Assembly: GCF_008831285.2 (NCBI RefSeq)
Contig: NC_045139.1
Span: 13,932,354-13,996,353 of the forward strand
Source of the DNA: Nymphaea colorata
Taxonomy: Eukaryota; Streptophyta; Magnoliopsida; Nymphaeales; Nymphaeaceae
DNA: 64,000 nt
Reading direction: 5' to 3'
Of the stretch, positions 1 to 11,286 are shown in pieces. Position 1 is the first letter of the stretch; each line of letters opens with the position of its first letter. Position numbers and translations under genes: made by a program. The notes under the pieces are model-generated. The model searched no databases, was not told the DNA's origin, and worked only from the letters and a program-made list of their open reading frames with translations.

Positions 1-83
1 TGTAGAATTTAGAAACCATCATTTACAAATTACAACTACTTCCGTAAAATGGAAGAAGAAAAGAATAGCATCTCCATGCAACT

Positions 84-301
84 GCAAACATCAATCGAGT
101 GAGAATTATGCTTTCGTATTATTTTTGTTAATACAGCATGTGAATTTGGAAAGACTAGAGTGTAGGGCCTTTCAGTGATAACCATACTCAGATACAGCAA
201 ACATCAGTTGAATGAGACTTATGCTTTTACGTTATTGTTGTTAACACATATGACATATGGATTTGGAAAAGACTGGAGGCTAGGGCTCTTCCACAATAAA
301 C
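84..301. repeat. Diverged tandem duplication in a HISN5 intron
   Basis: Two head-to-tail copies of a roughly 100-bp unit at about 84-183 and 197-301. Both contain GCAAACATCA, TTATGCTTT, and a GGAAA-AGACT block followed by TAGGGC. They are clearly related but diverged by substitutions and small indels. The function is unknown; a local duplication within the intron is the simplest reading. Confidence 0.7.
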
Positions 302-348
302 ATGGAAAAAATTCATTTATTCATCCATCAAAGAAAGAGATTCTCTAC

Positions 349-2177
349 CAGTGAAACGTGCACAAGAGCCTCGTCAAGAGGAGCAGAAAAATCTCCAAAG
401 CGGTTAATTCCTTTTCTGTCTCCAAGGGCTTGAAGTAATGCCTAGAGTTACAAGTTAATAAATTAATAATCCAGCTAGAAAAAACAGGTAATAAAAGTAG
501 ATCTTTAAGAGTGTGTGTGTGTGTGCATGTACATGAACGAGGGTGAGAGAGAGAGAGACACTGTTCCAATGGCAAGTGCAACATCCTCATTTGTGTGGTG
601 GTCATCAATATGAATATCACCACGAGCCTTTACATGAACATCAAACAAGCCATGAGAGGCCAGTTGCTGCATGCAGACAAGCAAAATGTAAGTGAAACTC
701 GAGGGAAATATTCAGTTTTTCATCATTGAGTATTATTTGTCTCAACCATTATTTTACAATGCTCACATTCTACACTTGAATCTGCTACCAAATCTGTGCT
801 TATTTATCCTTGGGAAGATATTCAATTTATGCAGGCAGATAGCAAACGCCTTTTCTTGTAACACATCCCACTTGGAAATGGACTGATAGATGGTTTACAA
901 ATTACTATTAGGCTCTTAGTTGCTCAAGCACGCACATGCAGACCTGCCCATTCAAATATCTTGTTGTTTAATAGTCCTCGTCAATGTCCATGTGCATAAA
1001 ACAGAAGTTGGTTTTCTATTGTTATCCAATAGCCATTCATTTCAAGAAAAAAAAAAAATCTCTGCATCGGTAATAGCTTTATCAATCCTACTAACAAAAC
1101 AAATAGCCAAAAACGTTAAGAGGAATAGTAATGCTCATGGTGATTGTGAAGATATCCTATAGAACATAATTGTGGAACTTCTTACTTGTGAAAATTTCTC
1201 TCAGACTCCAATAATGTGAACAACACACGAAAAGAGAAAAACTCAGATACTTACATCCAGCATGTGATCTAAAAAGGGTATACCGGTACTAGAATCAGCA
1301 ATCCCTGTGCCATCCAAATTCAGTTGCACTTGAACATTCGTTTCTTTTGTTACGCGTTTGACCTCGGAAATTCGCCCTGGATAATGCAAAAAAGGTCTTC
1401 TCTCCTAAATTCTAATTGAAAAAAGCTGTGAAATAAACAAAAAATTTACTATCCAAACAATCCAACAGGGGACAGAAATACTCTCTAACAAATGAACCAT
1501 GCTTTCAGATCTTCCCAATTTGGAATAAACAAAAGACTATGCTATAAGTAGTTTAGCTGGTTTCTCAATTATCATAACAAAGATTTTTTTTTTTTCCAAA
1601 TCCTCGATTTGGTAGTCCTATCAAGTAGCACGACTACGAAAAATTCGCTCTATGTATATATAAAATTATATATCGAAACACAGAAACTAAAAGAGATTTC
1701 TTTCCTAACTGCCCTTTAGCTATCGAGTGTAACAACACGAAGTGACCAAAACCCAAGCTACATTACAGACTACTAACTCATGTTTACGCCGTTTGAAGCT
1801 GGTAAGATCTGCTACCACTTCCATCCGATGAACAAACAAACTTCTTTTCCATTTTCTCGGTTTTGGAACAAATCTACCGATACCCAACAAGCAATTCCAC
1901 GGGAAAAAGACCATAGTCCATCAATCCCTATCTATAACATTAATAGCACGCTGAAAAAAGCGATGAAAAAAGGATGGTAGCGTCTTATACCAGAGCTGCG
2001 GGTCACGATGGGTACGTTGCTGTTTTCTCCTGATTGTGAAGCCGAGCAGACGGCTGAGAACACCATCCTCTTCCCTTGTTTGGGAAGTGTGATTCGCACA
2101 CGTGGAAGGTCTGAGCGTGGGGCGCAGAGCTTGCGTTGAAGACTGGTCTTCAGAGAAGGAGGGATCAACGAAGCCAT
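349..2177 (-). CDS. HISN5: Imidazoleglycerol-phosphate dehydratase, plastid, 5' part (partial)
   Basis: Enzyme of histidine biosynthesis that converts imidazole-glycerol phosphate to imidazole-acetol phosphate in the plastid. Four coding exons are visible on the minus strand: 2177-1991, 1376-1255, 666-562 and 441-349, all with GT-AG introns and joining in frame. They give [21 protein letters not shown], then [12 protein letters not shown], the metal-binding motif DDHHTNED, and [19 protein letters not shown], all hallmarks of the IGPD family. The remaining C-terminal exons lie beyond the left edge; positions 1-348 are intron. Exon 1 encodes only a transit peptide. I chose the ATG at 2177 ([10 protein letters not shown], hydroxylated and basic), but in-frame ATGs at 2228 and 2342 are possible. 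The family assignment is very secure; the exact start is not. Confidence 0.93.
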
Positions 2178-2342
2178 CAACGAAAAGGGGTAGCTCCTCT
2201 GCGGAAGACGGGCTTCAAATGTCCCCATATGTCCCGGGAAAATATCGGCCAGAAAATATCGTTTTTTTTTTCTAGAAAATCCTATGAACATGATGAGAGA
2301 GAGAGCCATCCTTCTGAATGGGGAATCTAATGAACCTGCCAA

Positions 2343-3985
2343 CGTGGTGAGATAGATAGACAGAGAAAGAGAGACAGAAAGTTAATGTGGGGAAATCTCT
2401 GGGGTAAAACTCAAGTTTGGTTTTCTTCTTTTGACGGCCAATTTTATGTTTTGAGTGGATAAAGGAGAGGGTGACGAATTTCCAGTTGCCGCTTGGAAAG
2501 ACGAAGAATGAATCTTAAATGTAAGTACAAAAAGCTACAACATTTTAAGTAGGTTGACTTTGGGCTGGGGCGTGTTGTGTTTCAATATGTAAGAAATAAA
2601 AAATCGGATAGAAAAGCCAAATGATTCAACAAATCGGTGTGAATCGATTCGAAATCCAAATCCCTTGTGAATCAGATTCGTCAATTTAATTTGTAAACAA
2701 AATAAAATTTGAAAAAACTATCAGAAGAATAAGGAAATAATAATAATGCATGATTCAAAGATGCTATATAGAAGCTTCTGCTTCTGTCTGATGGGCATTC
2801 CCTCTTTCTACAATGCACATTTAAGAGTATCAACCTCTTGAGAATTCTTTCAAATAAGAAACTTGAAAAGCTCATCATCGTCCAGCCGCACAAGAAGTAA
2901 ACAGCCAGATTAGCAAAGATCTTTTTCCGATAAAATAAATCTCAAAGGGAGCGGGGATGTATTATATATACATGTTATAGGTTTTGAAAATTGCAGTTTT
3001 CTTGAAGGTGCTGAATTCGACCCACCCAGAGGGGTGAGATGAAATTTTCAGAATTTTCATGAATCTACGACCAACGACTATAATTTGTATTATTGGTTTG
3101 TTAGACATGGGTCTGAACAAGAAATTTTAATTTTCCAATCCCTAGGCCTTCAAACAACCCCTTATGATATGAGAAATCTAAGTCCATGATCTTCTCAACC
3201 AAATCAATATCAATTTAGATGATGTTAATAACATGTTAGAAACCTGGTTCGATCATCAAAACTAGTTTCAAATGATTATCTATCCCAGCATTTCTGGAAT
3301 GGACAGCTAATACTTGAATCTCAAGTTAAGAGTTGAACATATGCAGATGGAACAAAGTGCACCAAATGACCCAAAACTGGATTAGAGTAGTCGTCAGAAC
3401 CTTTCTTTGTGGTCAAAATGAAAAGAAAAATAAGATGGATTTGTTGATCTCCATGCTCGGACTTTTATTTTATTTTGTGTTAAAAATTGTTGCAAAATGT
3501 ACATTGGTTACAATCAGTTGTATTGATGTAGTTTACAGCAGCATAATGCACTTTTTATAATGGTTTTTAGTAACATAGAATAAAAAACAACCATATACTC
3601 ATATACCCATAGAGAATCATCTGATTTCAATTTTCATAGATTTTAATTTAATCAAATTTCCTTTTTATTAATTAACACTAAAATGTAAAACAAATGCGCT
3701 TCAAAATTCGGTCACCGATTACTTTTTTAATATTTATTTAACAGAAAAAGGGATTCGGATTTCCACTATCAAATATCATTTTAAGATCATTGCAGGTTTC
3801 ACAGGACCAAACGGAGGCCTCACTAAGTATCCTGAAAATGGCCCCACATTTTTCTCACGTCCCCTGTTTGGGTTTGAGAAGCGATGGCGCCAAGGGCGAG
3901 CGGCACCTCCCCCTTTCTCTTTCGTATATGTGTATATCGCAAGGTCCCCGTCGAGTATTGGCCCAAATCGGACGGCCAAGGTCGC
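2343..3985. other. Intergenic region between divergent HISN5 and IDM1-like genes
   Basis: About 1.6 kb between the start region of HISN5 (minus) and the presumed 5' end of the IDM1-like gene (plus), so it must hold both promoters. It is AT-rich. A purine-rich GA stretch lies at about 2350-2380, close to HISN5. I found no open reading frame with family resemblance, no RNA gene and no recognisable transposon. Confidence 0.5.
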
Positions 3986-4488
3986 CCTTCTGCACCACCA
4001 ACAACGAGGAGGAAGGAAGAAACCATCTCCCCATCCTCCCTGCTCTCCCTCTCTCTCTATCTCCCATTGTGGGAATCCGGGCAGTTGGGAAGCCCTTTGA
4101 CGTGAATCACTTTTCTAAAAATTCATATCGGGGATAGAGGGCGCCCGTAGAGGTGAGCATCTTCTCTCGATCTTCTCGATTAAGTTATTTTTCTGCTTCC
4201 TCTTATTCTTCTTCTTCTTCTTCTTCTCTCTCTCTGGGGATCGGACGCTAGATGTCCTGTGGATTTTCAGGTTGTTCGTGCCTTCCTTTTATTGAAGTTT
4301 GACATTTAATTGTTCTGGCCCTTTAATAAGGGCTTTTTGTTTGACTTGGTGCGGAAATTCGTAGGAAAGGAGGTAGGGGTTTGTCGATCGAGTTATAGAA
4401 TTTCCTTGGTTGGTTTTATAGGTACCGGCCTGGATGGGTTGGGCGATTGGCAGATCCGGGGGTTCACATTGTCTGCGTGGCTGACGAG
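3986..4488 (+). promoter_or_regulatory. 5' untranslated leader of the IDM1-like gene, probably spliced
   Basis: Pyrimidine-rich leader with CT and (TTC)n tracts (about 4040-4062 and 4205-4237). A good donor, GAG|GTGAGC, falls at 4151/4152. Candidate acceptors are TTTTCAG at about 4270 and TTTTATAG at about 4420, so a 5' UTR intron is likely. The reading frame is open upstream of the first ATG but has no in-frame ATG, which supports a start at 4489. The transcription start is not defined; no clear TATA box was seen. Confidence 0.45.
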
Positions 4489-7400
4489 ATGGAGAAAGGG
4501 GCCAAGGCGAAGGACGAGGGTTTCTGTAATGGCCGAGTTCAGTCGAAGGAAGGTGTGGTGACTAGTGCGAATTTGGGGAAGGAAACGGGAAGGGCAAAAG
4601 ATTTGAGACCACGCGGTGTGAAGAAGCAGCGGAGATTGATATTGAGCGACAGCGAGTCTGATGAGGATTTGGGGGGCTCGGGTTGCTTCCGAATTGGTGG
4701 GGACGATCGTACTTTCGCTGTAGATCGGACAATAGGGGCTTCTCCAACGAGGGGCAACGATGAGATCGCGGATTTTGAGGGAACGGGTACGGGTGCGGAA
4801 GATTGCAAAGAAAAGTGTATAGTTAAGAAAGGAAGAAGAAATGATGGGGACGGGGATTTTATTGATAATTCTAGATACGTGGAAAAGGTGAAAGATGCAT
4901 ATGGTCAAGCTTGTAAAGGTAGTGTTGAGGGCGGAGAAGATCGTACAGGTGGTCATGCTGAATGCTGCGAGGAAAATTCCTTTGGTAGGAAAAGTGGTAG
5001 CAAAGATGCCTTCACTGACGATGAGTCACTTGATAAGAAAATAATTCCTGTATCAACTCATATTGTCAGTGATGACAATGCTGCTGATACTAAAAAGAAT
5101 AAGGGTTTTCCAGGCATTCAAGAACAGATTAAGACAGAAACTCTTCAGGTACCAGATGAGAATGTGGTTGGCAGTTATTCAAGAGAGGCGAATCCTGTGG
5201 GCGGAAAGAGGGAAAGGGAGCAAGATTGTGCGTGGTTGGAACCGGACTTGCAACCTAAAGTTAAGAAATTATTATCATCTAATGACAATAGCATCACTTC
5301 TAACATCAATGGAGTCAAGGTGCAGTTCAATAGTCATCGCCGAGCTGCGGAGAAACGGATTAAGATGTCTAATGAGGTTTCTTTGCAAGTTAAGAGCGAC
5401 GAGACAAGGATGAAGCCACATTTTGAAGAGAATGATCTGGGGACGCCAACTGTGGCAAATGGCTGCAAGGATCTACAGGAAATAATAAAAAGTAATGATT
5501 CATCCGGTTCAAGAGACTATACTCCACCATTTTATGAAACGCTAGCCAGTAGGAAGGCAAGGCTGTGTTCTACATCGATGGGTGTGGAATGTGGAAGGTC
5601 TGGTTCTTCATCTATAAATTCTAAGACCCTAAAAGGCAAAGTTGAGTCAGAAGGGAAGGGCTTGTCTGCACGTGGTACTCAAAAGACAAAGACGATTGAA
5701 AAAGACTTATGCTTAAAATCAACTTCGAAGAGTGAGGATGAGATTGGCACAAGCAAAAAAGGTAAAGGTGTTGTAATTTGGGACTCTGCTATACACCACA
5801 CTAGTCCTCCAGTAATTCACAAGGCAACTGGGGAACTGCAGAAACATGGTAAAACAGAACAGATGCAGTTAGTGAGAGAAAAGGTGAAGAACATGCTGTT
5901 GTGTGCCGGTTGGAAGATTGAGCAGAGACCAAGAAGGGATAAGGATTATGAAGATCTTGTTTATGTTTCTCCATCAGGTTCTGGGTATTGGTCCATTCCT
6001 AATGCCTATCATGCACTGAAGAAGGAACTTGACTCTATAGTGAAAGAGGGAAGTTTATGCATGTTATCAAAGTCATACGACAAAAACCTGGAAGAAAAGC
6101 ACACTGGACACTTATGTTGTGAGGCAGAGAGTCCGTCATGTTTAAAAAGCACTACTGGTTCTATTTGTGCTCAGCAAATTGACAGCATAAAGAATCTTAG
6201 TACGGTGCAGTCCCTATTTTATAGTTTTTCCAAAGAGGAACTTGACATATTGACACGGAAAAGAAAGAATTATGCGGGTTACTCCCAGACAAAGTTGAAG
6301 GTTAAGGTTGGAAATATTGAAAAAATGAAGAAGAGCACTGACAGGGCTAAATCCACGAAGAATGTGGGTGCGAGTAAGGGACACAAGGCTGTAAAGGGGT
6401 CACCAGTTGTGCCCTTTGTAAAGGTGAAACATAACAAATCAGGTAAAGGTGCTGGAGCAAATGGCTGTGACATAAGGATATCGAATAGCACAGAAAGAAA
6501 AGCCGTAACAGGGAAATCTGTTGTTGCTGCCATAAACTCTAAGGATGTTGATGGGAAATCCTCAAACGATCATGATCATGAGTCACATGCACTGGTTGGT
6601 ACTTCACATAAGAAAAGTTTGAAGCGTCAGTTTTTCCTGCTACCTGCCTCTGAAAATCTTCATGGAAGAAAGAAGAAAGGAAAGAGGAATTGTACCCTGA
6701 TGGTTCGCAGATCATGTAAAGGAGAAAATCTTGGTCCTGATTCTGATCTCATTCCCTACTCTGGAAAGCAGACCATCCTTGCATGGCTGATTGATTCAGG
6801 CACTATACAGTTGAATGGGAAGGCAAAATATTGGAACAAAAAGCACAAAAGAGTGCTGATGGAGGGACATATTACACGAGATGGTATTCTTTGCACTTGT
6901 TGTGGTAAAACTCTTTCAGTAGCAAAATTTGAGATCCATGCTGGCAGCAAGTTGTGTCAACCATACCAAAATATTTTTGTTGAATCGGGAATGTCACTTT
7001 TGGAGTGTCAACTGCAGGCTTGGAATGCACAAGAAGAATCTGAACGATCTGGAATGTATATTATACAAACAGATGAAAGTGACCAAAATGATGACACCTG
7101 TGGTATATGTGGAGACGGTGGTAATCTAATGTGTTGTGATAGCTGTCCATCAACTTTTCATCTAAATTGTCTGGGACTGCAGGTATGCATATTTTTCAAG
7201 TTTTCTCGAATTGTGCCTATTTGAATTTTGGAATGTGATTTATCATAACGAATCACAATATGAAATGGGCAACGTATTCCTCAGCATCATTTTTTTACAA
7301 TTAATCTTATTTGTTTCAGACACTTCCTCCTGGCCTTTGGAATTGTCCACATTGTTCATGTAGATTTTGTGGAAAAACTGGTGGATCTTCCAGTGACCGT

Positions 7401-10400
7401 GGTGTTACTGTGAATCTGATGAAGACTTGCCTGCAGTGTGAGACAAAATGTAAGTTCATTATGTGTGTGTTATCTACTCTTTTCGTCAGCTAGTTTCACT
7501 ATTCTGCAGTTTTTTTCCAGTACTTCATGAATCCTCTGATGTTTGATGCCGACAGTTTATAGTGCTGATTGCTAAAAACTATTGCCTTTGGGTTACTTTC
7601 ACAGATCACCCTGATTGTGGCGATGAGGACGGATCAGTTGCTGATTTTGATAGTCAACTACCTTCCTTCTGTGGCAATGATTGTAGGAAGGTCTGTATAT
7701 TTTTTATCCTTTTTATGTTGCCTAACCAAAGTGGACCTAGTTTGTCTCTTGATGCGCTATCATGTCTACAGTTCTCAGTTTGTATAATATTTGTCACTAT
7801 TTGTTGGTAATTTGTATCATAAGGATATGCTTGATGGTCTGGATGGCCTTTACTTCATGTAAATGTTATTTTCACTGTCCTCACAGCCGCACATGGTGCG
7901 GAAGTCCAGAATTTCCTTCACAATCATACAAATTTTAATGTCTGAAATCAAGTGGAGAAAGATATTGGGGGGCAGATCCAACTTTCTTCACTCAACTTTA
8001 GGGTGTAAATACACTTCCAGCCATCCAGGGAGCATTATCCAGCAAACATGCACTAAGTTTTCCTGAAAAGAAAATAATGTTTTTGCTTTTTGCTGCAGCT
8101 CTTTGAACAACTTAAAGATCTTGTGGGTATCAAGCATGATTTGGATGGTGTATTTTCTTGGACCATTGTCCAACGAGATGGTGTTCCGCAGTGCAAGCTT
8201 GCTGAACGAGCTGAGTGCAATTCAAAGGTTGCAGTTGCATTGAGCATTATGGATGAGTGCTTTATGCCTATAGTGGACCGGCGGACAAGTGCTAACTTAA
8301 TACATAATATTGTTTATAATTGTGGGTAAGCATTATTGATCTCAACTAGTGCTTCTCAGATACATGATTTATATCTGGATGATCCATGTACCTGCTAGTG
8401 ATTACATAAAAGCTTTTGATGCCTTAGCTAACTTATCTGGAGCAGTTTACTTGTTTATCAGTCATACCATAAAACCTGAACTGAAAAGGGTGGTGGAAGG
8501 TTATTATTGTGCTCATGTGTTGTGGCACTTTTTATGAGCTTTGATTCTGTTGAGCTTTCTGGTTCTATTTGTGGGGGTAAGCTGATGTTGGCCGCATTGC
8601 CAATGATTTACTACCTGCAACTTTTGTACCTCTCCATCTTAATACAATGACATAAATTAAAATGTAAAGAAACTCTAATGAAAAGATGTTGCATCTGTTT
8701 AGAGCCTTCACTCGTTGCTTTTTTGCAGGTTACTTTGTCCAGTCATCTAACATTACTTGTGCAGATGTAACCATTGTCACCATTTGCATTCTGTATGTGC
8801 AATTCTGTATCTTTACCTTTCCTATTACTACTGCTGAAACGGGAGGGTTAAATTTAGTTTCAGAGACTGACATGTTTTTTGAAGACTTTTCCTTAACATT
8901 ATGCAGCCTAAAAGATTTCCCATTTTCAGTAGGTTTTGGCAGTTGTCCTGGTTATCTGCTTTGCTGTATTTCCTCTCCTACAAGTTGTGCCTTGTAAAAA
9001 AAAAGTGGAAACAAAAAGAATGCATGAGAAGAAATGAATTGTTGGTTTTATTTGGTTGGAGAAAAATAAGAATATGATGACAGTTTCTTATACATATTTG
9101 TTAATTAAAAGTTGTCAAACTGAATTACTATTTGGTCCCATAAAAATATAACCATGTCAGAAAGTCAAAGATGTGCCTTTCCATTTGCGAGAGACTGATG
9201 TCATTTTTCCCATTGATTGGTGACTTTGTGGCTCTGCTTATGACTTGGGTAATTGTTGACTTGAGGAATTATTTGTTTTGTCACTTCTGAAGGAGAATGC
9301 GGATCAAATGAAGGGGAAATTTTTTGACTTTTCCATCTTTCATTCTGGAATTGAGTTGCGTATATGTATCAACTACCAATCATGTGCTATGCTTGTGTTC
9401 CCAGTATATAAACAAAAATATTGAAACTATTCTTCAATATAAAATTCCAATTGGTCAATGAACAGACAGTGTGGATAAGTTTTTATCTTTGCTGTTATTC
9501 ACATGCCTATCATCTAACTTATTGGATTTTGGTTTTAAACCATCTTGCTTGATTTGTTATCTTGATTTTCTTGTAGTGGACAAACTTTTAGACAATTGAT
9601 ATTTTTCTTTCATATTTTCTTCTTAATGACATCATTTAAATAACCGTTGGTCCTTCGCTTGAATTTTGTATCAATAATTGTGCTGTATTTATTTGAATCT
9701 CTTTGTAGATCAAATTTTAATCGAGTGAATTACTCTGGCTTTTATACGCTACTGCTGGAGAAGGGTGATGAAATAATATCTGTGGCATCTGTCAGGTACA
9801 CTTCTGTTGTTCTTTATTATTCTTGTGCAACTTTCTTCTTTTAACCTTTCTGGGTGATTTGATGATCTTGTTGTGGTTTTAAATACTTTTCTGTTATTAT
9901 AATTAAATTTATTTTAATTGGAAAGGAGCCAATAATTTGGCTTTTATCATGCTTAGATTTACCCTCTTTTTCTGCTTCGTAATTATTTTCTTTTGTAAGT
10001 TTTTTCTTGTGACTTTCATCATTCAATAGTCATTGACCTTTCAGAAAAAATAATTTTGTTTGTGTAAATACTAATTTTTATGTTTGAGGACCACATGCAG
10101 GATTCTTCTTACCAACTTTGTTCATTTCTATAGGATTCATGGTACGAGGCTAGCAGAGATGCCTCTGATTGGAACTCGTTATATATATCGGCGCCAAGGG
10201 ATGTGCAGGAGACTGATGACTGCTTTAGAATCTGTATGATGCAAAAGCTGATAATATTTTTTTATTTTGGTGAATATGTTGCAGTATGACAGGTTTATCT
10301 TGGTCTGTGCTTTAAGCATGTAAGCAATTATGCATGTTTTTGCAGGTTTTACATCGGCTTACTGTTAAGATGCTTATAATTCCTGCCATAGCTGACCTCC

Positions 10401-11286
10401 TGAGTACGTGGACCACGGTTTTTGGTTTTAAGCCTCTTGAGGAATCACATAGAAAAGAACTGAGGAGAATGAACCTGATGGTTTTCCCTGGAACTGATTT
10501 ACTACAAAAGCCAATTCTTGGGCATGGTGTCATCTCAGATAATTCAGGTGCAGATTTTTCCAGAATTTACAGAAATTAGTGTTGTTTGTTGTTTCCATAA
10601 GTCATCTTTACGTTTTATTGTTTATTTTTGTTGATGTAGAGAAAAAGTTGGATGATCTGCAATATGTTGAGGACTGTCCAATTGAGAATACTGGTTCTAT
10701 TTCCATGGAGGACACTATGAATGGTTCACATTTCTGTCAGGGCGAAAATCCCACTGCAGAAACTTACGAGACTCTTGTTGATGACCCCACAGTTTCTCTT
10801 TCTGCGGTAATAACAGAACATGCTGAAGTTGCTGCTGAAGCCAGTTTACTAACGACTAAAGAGTCTATGTTTGGTTTTACTGCTGGGGAGGTTGGTTTAA
10901 AGATAAATAATCCACCGTCTTATGAGGCCTCGGCTGCTAATGTGAACTTGTATGATAAAAATGAGGGCATGACCGCTGATTCTTATCTAGCTGAAATCCA
11001 ACATGCTGCTCCAGAACCTTGCTCCGGTCCTTCTAGCAAGGGTTCTTCATTGTGTGCCTCAGAGATGATATTTGGACTTTCTAAGGCTGGTATGGGATCC
11101 TTTGATTCACCAAATGATAATGTCATAGAGGGAAATATGTCTGTAGATATTGACTTAAAGGTCAATGATGCCAAATCATCTGGGAGTGTCCTGACTGAAG
11201 ATGTTTCTGCTTCTGTTATGGATGCTAAATGCAGTTCTTGTGTGGTTCAGGACTTTCATGCAATGTCAGGGACTCAGACCTTATAA
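4489..11286 (+). CDS. IDM1-like PHD-finger / GNAT acetyltransferase, 1390 aa
   Basis: Nuclear chromatin factor of the INCREASED DNA METHYLATION 1 type, a family known to bind histone tails through a PHD finger and acetylate histone H3. Exons: 4489-7182, 7320-7449, 7605-7690, 8099-8325, 9709-9795, 10134-10233, 10346-10547, 10640-11286; every junction keeps frame and uses GT-AG. Visible parts: a long charged N-terminus; a conserved block near residues 460-515 ([10 protein letters not shown]); a basic stretch near 725 (GRKKKGKRN); a TPL-binding-type domain about 760-850 ([14 protein letters not shown]); a PHD finger about 868-945 ([20 protein letters not shown], then WNCPHC); and a GNAT fold about 970-1180 with an acetyl-CoA loop, [10 protein letters not shown]. 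The C-terminal 215 residues are acidic and low in complexity. The start is the first in-frame ATG. Coding-like fragments after the stop raise the question of a longer ancestral tail. Confidence 0.93.
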
